Source: Apophysomyces variabilis (Eukaryota; Mucoromycota; Mucoromycetes; Mucorales; Mucoraceae). From it: DNA of 64,000 bases. Where the stretch lies: positions 1,027,278 to 1,091,277 of the forward strand of contig MZZL01000405.1 of assembly GCA_002749535.1 (NCBI GenBank), read 5' to 3'. The translations under genes were made by a program, and so were the position numbers. This document shows positions 48,557-60,500 of the stretch, piece after piece; position 1 is the first letter of the stretch; each line of letters begins with the position of its first letter. Below the pieces are notes generated by a model that had not been told where the DNA came from, made no database searches, and saw only the letters and a list, made by a program, of their open reading frames with translations.

Positions 48557-49496
48557 CACTTCTTCATTGGCAAACTCACTTTTACAATGTTGATGATATA
48601 TCATCTTAATGATATACATCCTTGACCTGAAAGCGTGTTCTTTACTGGTAAGCTTTTATCTTCATTTGACAGCACTTCATTCTTTTTTTTCTTTTGATAG
48701 CCAATATAATTGCAATGTTATAGGAAAGCTTGCTTCTTACTTTTAACTAAGGTATTTTGATTGATTGACCTAAATGTAACTAATCTTGACTTTTTATTTG
48801 TCCTATAGAGTAGCTTTTCCTTTCTTTAAAAAATATGGAAACAAAGAAACATGACACATGTTTTAATGGTACAGATTTTTTTTTACATTGTAACTTGATT
48901 ATTCATCAAGATAATCTTTTATAGGCCTATATATAATGTTGCCGTTTGTTATTGCTATGCCGTATGTTTTACTAATTATCATTTTTTAAATTCTATGCTT
49001 CTTTAGCCTTCAGTAATTAGATAAGATTATATAGATCTAATTGTAAAGTTAGATACCTGTTCATACATTATATTATATATCTTCAATAAAATAAAAATGT
49101 TTGTTTTCTCTATATATAAGGCTAAGAAGTGTTGTTGTATATAATAAAGAAGTATATTTTATTGGCTAAAATAATGAATGCAACAAAAAGAGCATCCAAT
49201 CGGAAAGACTAGATAAGAATTATTAGCTCCAATAGCATATATTGTTGTAAGCAAGTTAATCCAATAAAAGAGCTTAAAGAAAAGAATATAGTCAAATAGA
49301 ATACTAATGTTAATTGTTAAATGCATACAACTTAGTCCAATAGCATTAATGTAATTATGTCTGACACATACTGTTTTATCCAATTAATAATGATATAGAA
49401 GGTGGGTAAAATGTGGGTAAAATATGAGTAAAATGTGAGTAATATTTTACATTTTACCTGGATTTTACCCAGGATAAAACGTCCTTTCAACTGCAG

Positions 49497-49925
49497 TAGA
49501 AGGAGAATGGCTGGGAGGAAGAATACATTGCATTATCTATGCGTCAAGTGCACCAGGTCTGGGACAATCACTTCAAGTCTCAAAAGCTAAGTAGCAATTT
49601 GCAACAGCTAGTCCCTGATACATTCAAACTATTCCACACAAAGCAATTGAAAGATGAGCTTGAGGTATACCTTGCAGAAAGTACAAGCATTGATGACATA
49701 GATGTTCTCAAGTATTAGAAGCATCACACCATTAAGTGGGCGTCTTTAGCATAGATGGCAAGATAGTATTTGGCTATTCTAGCATCTTCAGTACCATCAG
49801 AACATTGTTTTTCACAAGCGAAGTTTTTTGTTCCCTTTGAGTGTAATTATCTAAACCCTGACACTGTTAAGGAGCTGGTATTGAGTGATTTATAGTGGCA
49901 ATCACTTTTCTAGAGAATACTTAGT
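49497..49925 (+). pseudogene. hAT transposase C-terminal dimerisation domain remnant
   Basis: The plus strand reads one frame from EEEYIALSMRQVHQVWDNHF to a typical hATC block: KY-stop-KHHTIKW, then MAR-stop-YLAILASSVPSEHCFS, then AKFFVPFECNYLNPD. Stops stand where W or Q is expected. It is the same subfamily as the hAT remnant at 58240-60170 (MARCYLAVSATSVPSERCFS). The N-terminal part is missing. It lies between repeat copies B and C. Confidence 0.75.
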
Positions 49926-50488
49926 AACTCATATATATATGTAATAAACCTATCTTTCATCTGCTTTGAAACATTCTGTGCCATAAAAGAGAACAGAACT
50001 TTTTTTTCACAACATGTCTTTTTATATGTCAGAGTGATGATGTCTTTTCTTTACTGAACGTTTGTGCTTTTTCTTCTTTTTTCTATTCTTGTTTTACTCT
50101 TACCTTTCTTAAAAACTTGACAAAGCATGCCTCATCTCTATATATTAGAAGCAATAATAGAAGTTTTTTTACTCTTGTCTATGGCTCATATTACTTTTAA
50201 AACAGACCTTATATGAATTACTCCATTATGGCAATCTTAATAAAAATGTCTAAAACTTACACAATATTATGCTTAAACCTTTCCATTCAACTGAATCAAA
50301 ATTGTTATCGACTATTAAATTAGGATCATAGTAGAGGATAATAGGACTGCAAGTTCAGGGTTAAGATTGATACAGCTGAAAAAAAGTTCTTTTTTATTTC
50401 TTTTGAGCATAGACTATTAAATAGCTGGCTTTTAATCTTACTTCTACTTCTACTTTCAGTTAGGTCTATAACATTCTCCCCCTCTATA
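49926..50488. other. AT-rich non-coding sequence
   Basis: Nothing recognised between the hAT remnant and repeat copy C. Confidence 0.4.
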
Positions 50489-51808
50489 CTGCAGTAGAGT
50501 AGGCGTTTTACCCACATTTTACCCCTGGGTAATACATGATGTTTTACCCACTTTCCCATGGGGGGAGCAATCTTCAGTATTGTTCAGTCTCTCCTTTCCC
50601 AAAAGAGAAAAACTAGCAAATGTAAAAATATAAGCAGTATGATAGTGTATGTGTGATTCCTAGAAACTGCGTCAATATTTATATCACGCGCTTTTAACAT
50701 AGTTTTTTTTCTTTTTTATGGGGTTATTCGCATTTTCTTTTTATTATCCTTTTTTTTCACAAACTTTTTCCTCTGCTTTTTTTCACTCTATGGCGTTTTC
50801 AGTACTTCTTCATCGGCAAACTCACTTTCACAATGTTGATGATATATCATCTTAATGACATACATCCTTGACCTGAAAGCGTGTTCTTTACTGGTAAGCT
50901 TTTATCTTCATTTGACAGCACCTCATTCTTTTTTTTCTTTTGATAGCCGATATAATTGCAACGTTATAGGAAAGCTTGCTTCTTACTTTTAACTAAGGTA
51001 TTTTGATTGATTGACCTAAATGTAACTAATCTTGACTTTTTATTTGTCCTATAGAGTAGCTTTTCCTTTCTTTAAAAAATATGGAAACAGAGAAACATAA
51101 CATATGTTTTAATGGTACAGATTTTTTTTTACATTGTAACTTGATTATTCATCAAGATAATCTTTTATAGGCCTATATATAATGTTGCCGTTTATTATTG
51201 CTATGCTGTATGTTTTACTAATTATCATTTTTTAATTCTATGCTTCTTTAGCCTTCAGTAATTAGGTAAGATTATATAGATCTAATTGTAAAGTTAGATA
51301 CCTGTTCATACATTATATTATATATCTTCAATAAAATAAAAATGTTTGTTTTCTCTATATATAAGGCTAAGAAGTGTTGTTGTATATAATAAAGAAGTAT
51401 ATTTTATTGGCTAAAATAATGAATGCAATGAAAAGAGCATCTAATCAGAAAGACTAAATAAGAATCATTAGCTTCAATAGCATGTATTGTTGTAAGCAAG
51501 TTAATCCAATAAAAGAGCTTAAAGAAAAGAATATAGTCAAATAGAATACTAATATTAATTGTTAAATGCATACAACTTAGTCCAATAGCATTAATGTAAT
51601 TATGTCTGACATATACTGTTTTATCCAATTAATAATGGTATAGAAGGTGGGTAAAACGTGGGTAAAATGTAGGTAAAAGGTACGTTTCACCCACTTCTCA
51701 AAAGTTTTACCCACTGGGTAAAATGTGGGTAAAATGTGAGTAAAATGTGAGTAATATTTGACGTTTTACTCAGATTTTACCCAGGGTAAAACGTCCTTTC
51801 AGCTGCAG
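50489..51808. repeat. Non-autonomous repeat, copy C (1320 bp)
   Basis: Ends in CTGCAG at 50489-50494 and 51803-51808, with inverted CGTTTTACCC-like inner motifs. The right end has tandem GGGTAAAATGT-type units (51645-51780). It is an uninterrupted sister of copy B. A 74-codon minus frame (51404-51628) is shared with B (49159-49383) but shows no protein-like conservation. Confidence 0.8.
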
Positions 51809-51978
51809 TGCTAAACAGGTTATACTTCGGTAAATGGATAAATATAGAGTAAATAAAATATATAAAATGTATAATAGAAATTGACAATTTGCACAATAGG
51901 TGGAGTGTATGATGGTTTTTAAGTGGTTAGTATTTTGACTGATCTTGTTTTGCTGTTTTTGGCGTTCTACTTTTCTTT

Positions 51979-52735
51979 TTGCTTCTTATCCATATGCGTT
52001 TTAGACCTGAAATCTTATGCAAGGGATATCAGCCTGCCAACGTTTGCAACTTTTGTTTTGTTCATAGGTGTATTTGTGAAAATTGGGCGCCTTTATTGAT
52101 CCTAAGGTATGGCAGTTGGTGTAAGGTCTGTTATAACTATTATAAGGCTAGCTGCATAAATAGTCAGTATGGTCGTCCAGGTGGCCTGTACCCCAAGCAT
52201 CATCAGGATACAATTGCAAGTGCTGTGTCTATTGGCCCCATTCATATTCCTATTATCTATATTTGATGTGTGGCAGCTATGCATAGGAATGGGCAACCTC
52301 TTGACCTACCAGCTTCTTGGCATGAATTTGTTGTTAGGCTGAGGGCTAGTCAGTCTACTCATTCTTCATCTCCTTTAGGTTCTGTTTGGCTCTGTCAGTT
52401 GGCTTGTCTTTAGCAGTCTCATGTTGTTAGTATGCATGCTTCTATTATACCTTCTCCTCCTCTAGTTGATAATCTATCTACTTAGTCTATACTCTCATAC
52501 TATGATCCCACTCTATCTTTTTATAAGGATACTGAAGAGGAAATCACAGATTTTAGTCGTTCTCTCACTGCACCAGCTCCTCATCAGTCGTCAACCCCAC
52601 CTATTGTTGCTTCTTTCATTTAACCATTTCAATTGACTTTGCTCTCTGGACTTTATACTAGATATCAATTATCAATTTTTCATTGTTTATGTCCAGCTGC
52701 TCTGGATGGCTTTGTTTAGGATATCAATTTGGCTC
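51979..52735 (+). pseudogene. Decayed ORF of unknown transposon, ~250 codons
   Basis: One plus-strand frame continues from MLLIHMRFRPEILCKGYQ, through a Cys-rich stretch (CNFCFVHRCICENW, WCKVCYNYY), to FYKDTEEEITDFSRSLTAPA and beyond. It carries five stops (TGA, TAG, TAG, TAA, TAG) in places where codons such as CAG or CAA would fit. I do not recognise the family. The cysteine pattern could be a zinc ribbon. hAT-1 inserted at its 3' end. The flanking 51809-51978 is AT-rich with nothing seen. Confidence 0.45.
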
Positions 52736-52739
52736 CTTG

Positions 52740-52747
52740 TTGAGTAT
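52740..52747 (+). repeat. Target site duplication of hAT-1, left (TTGAGTAT)
   Basis: Identical to 56325-56332. Eight bp is the standard hAT duplication length. Confidence 0.92.
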
Positions 52748-53241
52748 TAGAGCTTGAAATGGGCGGGTCATAAATGGGTGGGCCTTAATTGAGATGGGCC
52801 TTAAGTGGGCGGGTCTAAGTGGGCCGGGTCAGTATATTGGCCCATGGCCCACTGGGCTGGGTCAAAGTATAGACCCATGACCCGCTGGGCCATTATAGTT
52901 GGGCCCAACCTTGGCCCAAAGCCCAGTCAACTAAAGCGATGCTTGACCTGATTCCCGACAAAACTTATTGCTCAATTGATTTCAAATATTGATCCCAATG
53001 TTAAATAACTGATTCGTAATGCATGTCATTGCAACGTCATAACAAACGCAAGTTAAGTGATGTGAAATGCAATTGCATTTATTTGTAACAAGTATAGTTA
53101 AGTATATAAAGAGCCTTTAGTGAATAAAAAAAATTGGTTGCAAAAAGCTAAGCAATAAAACGAAATAAAGAAACTGACAGTAAGAATTAAAAAAAAAAGC
53201 AATGACAAAAAACACAGTGACCAGATTAAAGTGTAAAGCAA

Positions 53242-55697
53242 TTAGTGCAATTGAGTGCGAATTCGGTGTTTCTCTAGCATGCATGCTCGAATGGTCTCAA
53301 CATTCAGTGACGATCGGCTTTGTGAGATGAGATTCCTTCCGCTAGAAAAGACACGTTCAATTGGTGCACTGGAGCCTATTCTAAAGTCAATATAATTTTG
53401 GTAACTATTGATATCAATGATACCTGGAATTGCCAAAAAGTCACGAGCAATCCGAGAGAGTACTGGATATACTGCTTGTCTGTCACGCCACCACAACAAT
53501 GGATCGCTTGTTCTTTCTTTGCCTTTTTCCAAGTAGTCATCAAGTTCAGTTGCTTTACTTTTCTTCTTTAGTGCTGTGCTGTTGACGTCGCCGTACATAT
53601 GTTCAAAAAACTCATCAAGATCAGCATCGGTGCTGGTATTTGCCTCATGTAAGCCTTCACTTGGTGCTGTCATCAGTTCTTCATCGTCATACAAGATGAA
53701 AGGCTTGTAAACATCATACACTTCTTGGCATTTTTCTTTGCAGAAATCGATCCATTCATCACCCCATTCATGTTTTCGATAGTAATCAGTTTTCAATCGT
53801 GGATCAAGAACTAATATACAGAGTAAACATACAAGTCATCGGAAAAGTCAAATAGTTTTAACCTACTTGTAGCGACAGAACAGATTGGTGAAAGGTCGGT
53901 TTTGCAATAGTATTTTCTTAGTTTTTGAAAGCATGTTTCAGCGGCAGTAGCAAGTTCGTGTGAAGATGATGTATATCTGTCCAGCTTATCCATCATGAGA
54001 TTATAGGCAGGGATGACGGCACTGATCGTTGGATATTTTGATGCAGACAAAAACGACGTCGTTGTTCGAAAAATCTTTTACAGAACAAAATAAGTAAGCA
54101 ATAACCATGAAGACATATAATATACTTACAGAAAATAAGTTTAAAAATTCAGACAACAGGTCCCATTCATGATCACTTAGTTCAAACATACTCATCGCCT
54201 TTCTATCGGCAGCCACTAAAAGCATCAACGGAATTCTCAATTTGATTGCATTGTCGATCATATCTGTGGTAGAGTTCCATCGTGTTCTGCAGTCAAGTGT
54301 TGGTTGGATAGACGGACAGTTTTCCGTGGTGTTGATGTAGGTTTGAAGTTGTTCACGACGTTTAACTGACATGTGGATAGATCGAATCAAAGACCGAAGC
54401 TATAATGTGAACTTGTTACTATAATTTAAGCTGAATAAAGACGAAATTTACCTTTTGAACTGTATCTCCGATACCACCAAGTCTAAGGAAAATTGCAGGT
54501 TCATCTTCATCTTCAGCTGTTGGTAGTACATTCAATGTTTTCAGAGCATCTTGCACGCCAAGGTTTATTATATGCGCAATACAACGGTTATGTTGATTTG
54601 CTGCATTGAACTGTACACTGAGCTTTTCCCATTGTTCTTCAAGGACCATCATCATCGTATCATTGTTGGTGGCATTGTCAGTAGTGATAGCCAGGATCTA
54701 CAATGTTTTTAGAAACGATATTGTACTTAATATCAATTTACCTTTGTAGCAATATTCAAGTCATGCATCGAGTCCATGAATACTTTCGCCAAATTTTCAC
54801 CCGTATGTGCGCCAACCATTGGAATAAAATCCAGCAAGACGTCCTGAAGTTCCCAGTTTTCGTTGACAAAGTGACCTGTTACTCCCAGAAAAGAATGATA
54901 GTTTGGTGAGGTCCAGACATCAAGCGTGATTGATATTTTTGCATCCAGATCCTAGATGAAATTTAATACTATGGCTCATTAAAAGAAATAAACTTACATT
55001 CAGTCTCTTTTTCAACAGCGCCCGACCTTCCTCAAAGTTCTGAATAATGTCGTTACGAATAGTTTTCCCAGAGACAATAGCAGCAGCAGGTTGCAACGTT
55101 TGAACAAGATTACGGAAGTGTACAGATTCAACCTCAGAGAACGGCTGGTCATTGGCAACGACCCACTCAGCAAGCTTTTTACGGAAGTCATTTTGGTCAA
55201 ATGGTCTTTGTAGTGAACTAATATAAAAACTGGTAAGTCTATTATTAAACCTATCTGCAATCCAACCTACCTGCCAAAGTACTTGTCAAGGCCTTTCACA
55301 GGCTCTCCCTTCGCAACACTATACTCGCTATAATGCTTTGTTTGTAAATGTAGTAGTGATTGTTTTGTACTGCCATCGTGACACTTGACGAAGAAATCTT
55401 TGTTTTTGCTAATTGCTTTTGTAAGAACCCAAGAGCATGCTAGTAATTGTAAGTATACCTCTCACATAAAATGCATTTGGCACGTTTGGTTTCATTTGTC
55501 CATTCAGCTTTTCTAAAAAACTTCCAGACAATGCTTGTTGTTTGTCTTTGTCTTTTTGCAGCGCTTGTTGACGTAGAGGATTCAGAAAGAGTAGTGTTGT
55601 GCATGTCATCAGTTAGAGTGCTTGCATGTCTTTTTAATGAGGCCGCATCGTTTGTTGAACTGACTTCATCAAATGACATCTTAGCAGTTACGTTCAA
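53242..55697 (-). CDS. hAT transposase (BED finger, RNase H-like core, hATC)
   Basis: About 8-9 exons on the minus strand. The BED zinc finger spans KCILCE and, after an intron, LLHLQTKHYSEY. The catalytic core has DVWTSPNYHSFLGVTGHF and the TTDNATNN aspartate block with CIAHIINLGVQDAL. A long helical region follows with DCRTRWNSTTDMI and SASKYPTISAVIPAYNLMMD. The C-terminal hATC dimerisation domain reads DPLLWWRDR, then APIERVFSSGRNLISQSRSS. An in-phase intron interrupts hATC just after DFLAIPG. Introns splice in frame wherever I checked and no premature stop is needed, so the gene may be functional. The start could be Met at 55697 or 55679. Confidence 0.85.
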
Positions 55698-56005
55698 GGA
55701 AAAGTGAAGAGAGAGAGAAAAAAAAAGAAAACTAAAACCAAAATGAATATAAAAAGAAAATGAAAAGAAAGAAGAGAAAGACCACTGTATCTTTGCTGTA
55801 ACCTGAAAGCAAAGAAAAGAAAAAAGGAAAAGACTACTGTGTCTTCACCAATACTTGCAGAGGAAAACGAGAAGATAAAGGATGATGGTAAGAGAAACCA
55901 GAGCGAAACGCCATATATAAGTAAAAATTTTCTCACAGTCACAAGGTACGCTTATACTGATTTAGCTTAAATGTTTGTTTACTAACAGCCTCTATATAGA
56001 TAAAT

Positions 56006-56105
56006 GGGCAAACGGGCAAACGGGCAAACGGGCAAACGGGCAAACGGGCAAACGGGCAAACGGGCAAACGGGCAAACGGGGCAAACGGGCAAACGGGCAA
56101 ACGGG
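56006..56105 (+). repeat. 8-bp tandem repeat (GGGCAAAC)n in hAT-1
   Basis: About 12 copies of GGGCAAAC with one extra G near 56080. It lies in the transposase-proximal subterminal region of hAT-1 and resembles an expanded version of its GGGC-type motifs. Confidence 0.95.
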
Positions 56106-56324
56106 TAGATAATTGGGTAGTCGGGTGGGCTGCATTTATTAGGTAGTTAAGCGGGCCATAAATTGGTCGGGCCCTAATTGGGCGGGCCATAACTGGGCTG
56201 GGCCACTATGTCAACCCGTGACCCGCTGGGCCACCATATCTGGGCCACTTCTTGGACCGATGCCCGGCGGTCCGGTAATATATGGGCCGGGTCCCGGGTC
56301 ATCCCGGCCCAGTTACAAGCCCTA

Positions 56325-56332
56325 TTGAGTAT
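56325..56332 (+). repeat. Target site duplication of hAT-1, right (TTGAGTAT)
   Basis: Identical to 52740-52747. Confidence 0.92.
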
Positions 56333-57204
56333 GTTTTTCTTCAAATATGTCAATAGATTCTCAGCTATTTTGTAGATTGTTTGCTGGTTCCCATATTGCT
56401 TCATGTACTGGATAACCTAGCCATTTCACTAGGTATTTGGTTTTTTGTTTTCAGATTCATTTATTAATAATTGCTTCTACTTTATATTCTTCTTCATTGT
56501 CAATGATAACTGGTTCAGGATGTGGTGGACAATGAGAGTCTTCAGGCTGCTCATATTTTCTTAAAGTCTGCATATTGAAGACATTATGAGCCTTGATCGT
56601 TGTTGGTAATTCTAGTTGATATGTAACTTCACCAATTCATTTGATAATCCTATATGGTCCTAGGAATTTGCTTGCCAACTTCCTTACAGTTGCAGTTGGA
56701 TAGTTGTTCAAATTGATATAGCATTGGTCAACAAGGACTTCTTGACCAATTTCAAACTGGATGTCATGTCATTTTTGGTTTGTATATTTTTCTTGATATT
56801 CTATGGCAGCTTTGATGTTTTCTGTAACAGTTTTCTTAATGTTTGCTAGGTGATTTTCCAATTAATTGGCAGATTCATTGTTTGTAGTTGTCTTATGTTC
56901 AGTGAGGGTGCAAATGTTCTGGCCCAGATTACAGAAGAAGAATGACATCTTGATCAAAGCTTGTCTAGTGTTGTTGTAGGTATGTTCAATGATCAGTAAC
57001 CATGTGTCCCAGTCCTTTTGATCTAAGGCAACATAGTGTCAAAGTAAATCCTCTAGAGTTTGGTTTGTTCATTCAGTTTGTCTATCAGTTTCAGGATGAT
57101 ATGCAATAGACATCTTCATGTTAATGTGTAGTTTATCCATTAGTGCAGACCAGAATTTTGAGGTAAACTTGGAATCATGATCAGAAATGATTTCTTTGGA
57201 TAAC
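56333..57204 (-). pseudogene. Second Ty3 chromovirus: integrase C-terminus and chromodomain, decayed
   Basis: The minus strand reads KEIISDHDSKFTSKFW, AYHPETDRQTE, then YNNTRQALIKMS, and a GPYRIIK linker into VTYQLELP and HNVFNMQTLRKYEQ. The chromodomain follows (EYKVEAII, KYLVKWLGYPVHEAIWEPAN). Several in-frame stops occur where W, Q or E is expected. It is truncated at 57204 by an LTR insertion and was also cut by hAT-1 at its 3' end. It is a different lineage from the element at 43481: the integrase residues differ widely. Confidence 0.82.
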
Positions 57205-57557
57205 TGTCATATCTATAGCTATAATGGATACTCTCACTACTCCGATTATGTCTAAATAGGGAAGATGGACTTTAAACACGGACTTATATAATACGGGATT
57301 AAGCAATCTTAACTCAGTTCCTTAATACAATGAACAATGCCGAGCTTCTATGATCTGCTATGGAGAAGTCTCTCCATTATAGAAGGCAATTACAAATCAC
57401 TTAATACAAAGCATAGTCCATAATCACAGTCCTATCCATCTAGACCCACAGACACTTTAGTATAAAAGAGTAATGTTTTTATTTGAATAAAGATCATCCT
57501 ACATTGAGTCTCGCATATATTGCTTGTCTCTTTTTTCTCATTAGATAAAACATTACA
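57205..57557. repeat. Probable solo LTR, 353 bp
   Basis: Starts TGTCATATC and ends CATTACA, with TATAAAAGAG and AATAAAG inside. Flanks ATAAC (57200-57204) and GTAAC (57558-57562) form a 5-bp target duplication with one transition. It splits the integrase frame: coding-like sequence resumes as LYRL on the far side. Confidence 0.6.
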
Positions 57558-57567
57558 GTAACCTGTA

Positions 57568-60500
57568 TAGGGGTCTTCATAAATTGAATTAAATTAAATA
57601 ACAGTACATTTGTATTTAATTTGATTTATTACTAAATAATTCATATTTGATTCACCTATATTTATCAAATTAATGAATTAAATCGAATCAACTAATGAAA
57701 TAAAGAAGTATTGCAGATTAAGAATGTAAAGCCTCTGTTTCCCTGCCACAGGTTGTTGTTGTCGTTTGAAAAAATTATATACGTTCTCAAAAGAAAAGAG
57801 AATGAAAAAACAGATTGCATTCTGACTACGCATGCTGAATTGGATTAGAAGAAAAGAAAATGGCCAATTTGTTCTATTGTCAAATTAAAAGCTCAAACCG
57901 ACTTATAAGCAGAAAAAGAATATAGGAAGTCAAAATGCTTAGATTGTCTGTGTCATAAAAAAGCAAGCTTTATTGTATTAAGGTCGTTAAGCTATCTAGA
58001 ACATATAAAAAGAAAAAGAGTAGCAGCATTATGATGAAGTAGACTGCATTGCGTTGAGGATTAAGAGATTATGGAAGTAGTTGTTGTCTTTATGCTGATA
58101 TTAAATTTCTGAAAGATAAAAAAGGGTACAAGGCAAGAGAAGGAAAAGGAAAAAGAAATGAAACAATAAGTAAAGAGTAAACGTGTCATCTTTGAAACTA
58201 TGAAAAAAGATTTTTATTTTTTGGTAGAAGGGTTTAATATCCTTTGCCATAAATCAAACAACACAGACTGTTTCAATGATTCTGGCAATAAATGATTGCA
58301 TTCAGGTAGAATAAAGAACTTGGCATAAGAGAAGCATCTCTCTGAAGGAACTGATGTAGCAGAGACAGCAAGGTAACAACGCGCCATTTAAGAGAGCTGA
58401 CTCCACTGACTGCTGCAACTTTTCCAGTATTGTAGAACTTCCACATCTTGATAACTTGGTGGTTCTGCAATGTAATCATGCAGCTGATCCCATGGAGCCC
58501 TTGGACCAAACAGTTGGATAGTGTCAGTTTGCTATAAAGATATTGGTTCTGTTTCTGGTTAAAATTCATCTTGCTACATTTTTTCCACCACTGATTTTGC
58601 TTTCCTAATCCAAGTAGATGGCCATTTGATTTCAGACCACTACTTGTACTTTGCGTGAGGGTTTATGGTGGTTGCAACATAGTATACTGGCGCTGTTGTC
58701 TGGGTGTAATACTTCTTCAACTTCTCATGAGCGTAGTCAGCAGCAGTAGCAATTATTGGAAAGGACTACCAAAGTAAAAAAAGGTAAGCATCATGTTGAT
58801 ATTATTTTTTATAGCTTTTATACTTACTTCAGACTTTGCTTTCTTGTATTTTTCAATATAATCGAATAACCAATTGTATGCAACAACAGTTGTGTTGATG
58901 GACGGATAATTGGAGGCAGAAAGCAATGCAGTAAATTGATCGAAGCCAGTAAGTAATATCTGAAGCTTATGCACTTGTACCCAATCTTCTATAGAGAGTG
59001 CATATGAAGAAAGATCGTCTATTGCTCAGCATGTCTGATTGTAAGCCTCACATTGTTCATATGCACATCGTAGCATAATTAAGGTTGAGTTCCATTGCAT
59101 TTTCACATCCACAGCTAATTCCTTTGTTTTTAGCTTGTTCACTCTATAAGATCTCTTATATATCTTTCTTCTTTGTAGCAATAACTGGATCTTAATTATA
59201 CCATGATGAAGACAGTTAACAATACCTTCTACAGTATGTTATTAATATGATTGTTTTTGGCTTGTAATGGAAAACTTACTAATATCTTGGATTGCATCAG
59301 CTTGTATATGCTCTTGTATTTCACCAGCCACATCAGGTTCTTTATCTTGATCAATAACAGCTAAGCTCTTAGAAAGAATTGCTTGTACTGCCAAGTTAAA
59401 GATGTGCCCAATGCATGAGATATGATTGTTTGCCATCTGGAATATATCACTTCCCAACATCTGTTCCAATTCTCTTGCTAACACTTTTATGTTGGATGCT
59501 TTATCAGTTGTTAAGAAAAATGGTTTGGAAGCAACGCCTAACTTTCACAAAACTGCCACCATTGTCTCAGCTATGTTTACTGCAGAATGAGGTCTATTAA
59601 GAGGTTCAAAACCTATAATGATAGAGTTTGCCTGCCAATCCTCATTGATCTAATGGGCAGTAATCCCTAGGAAGGCGTCCTACAAATTGCTTATCCAACT
59701 GTCCATAGTATATGCCAGGTAAGATTGCTCTTAAAGCAATTCAATGATTTGTTGTTTATACAATTGGTATGATTGCTCCAGATCACACTTGATCATTGTT
59801 GCACTTGGTAACTTCAGGCTACTTATGTCAGGTGCACAATGGGCAAGGTAAAGCAGGTCTTGCAATGTTTTCCACTCAACTGAAGTATAAGGAGAAGCAG
59901 TGGCAATCATGTCGGCAAGAAGAAGTTGATGAAACTTTTCTTTAGAAAATGGTTAGCTTGATATTACTCTTTGAACATTGGTAAGGAATGCTTCAAGTGG
60001 ACCAGCTGTTGGCACCAATGCGCCTAAATTCACAGGAGGAGAATGCTCATTAATGCAATGCTTGCTCTTGAGATGGGTAAGCATGTTGCTAGTAGATCTA
60101 CCAACGTTCATATAATGGCACTTGCATAGAACTCCACTTGCGCTTATGTAGTTACAGACAATTTTGTTGACATCTTTGATTTATTTATGAGACGCCCATC
60201 TGTTGACAAAAATCTAACTATTAGGAGATCATTTCTTTTTATTCAGTAGTTTGTCTGAAGAGAAGAGATCGTCTAATTGTTTATTGTCATTAACCTTAGT
60301 AATAACAGACATAAATGACCCTTGTCTTTCAAGACTAGACATTAGATCATTGATTTGGCTATCAGTAGCCTGTGAAGACAATGTATTCTAATATGTAAGG
60401 TTAACTATTGTTGTAGCAAATTGTTTCTTATATCAGTCATTCCAGACAAATGTCTTTGAGCATATGCAGAGGATTTAGCAAAAGAGTATAGCATGATAAT

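Larger units (their letters stand above)
43167..49496. mobile_element. Non-autonomous repeat, copy B, split by the Ty3 element
   Basis: Left part 43167-43480, right part 48557-49496. Without the nested element it is 1254 bp. Both ends carry CTGCAG (43167-43172 and 49491-49496) followed inward by CGTTTTACCC-type motifs in inverted orientation. Nearly the same sequence as copy C, so the pre-insertion sequence is known. No ORF with recognisable function. Confidence 0.8.
52748..56324 (-). mobile_element. hAT DNA transposon (hAT-1), near-intact
   Basis: 3577 bp between identical 8-bp target duplications. The ends are short inverted repeats: TAGAGCTTGAAATGGGC on the left and, reading in from the right, TAGGGCTTGTAACTGGGC. 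Both subterminal regions are packed with GGGCC/GGGCGGG-type motifs, probably transposase binding sites. One multi-exon transposase gene lies on the minus strand. Confidence 0.92.

Noticed and set aside
49159..49383. 74-codon minus frame shared by repeat copies B and C (also 51404-51628)
   Set aside because: Shared only because the repeats are copies. Differences between them do not favour synonymous sites as far as I can see, and no domain is recognisable.
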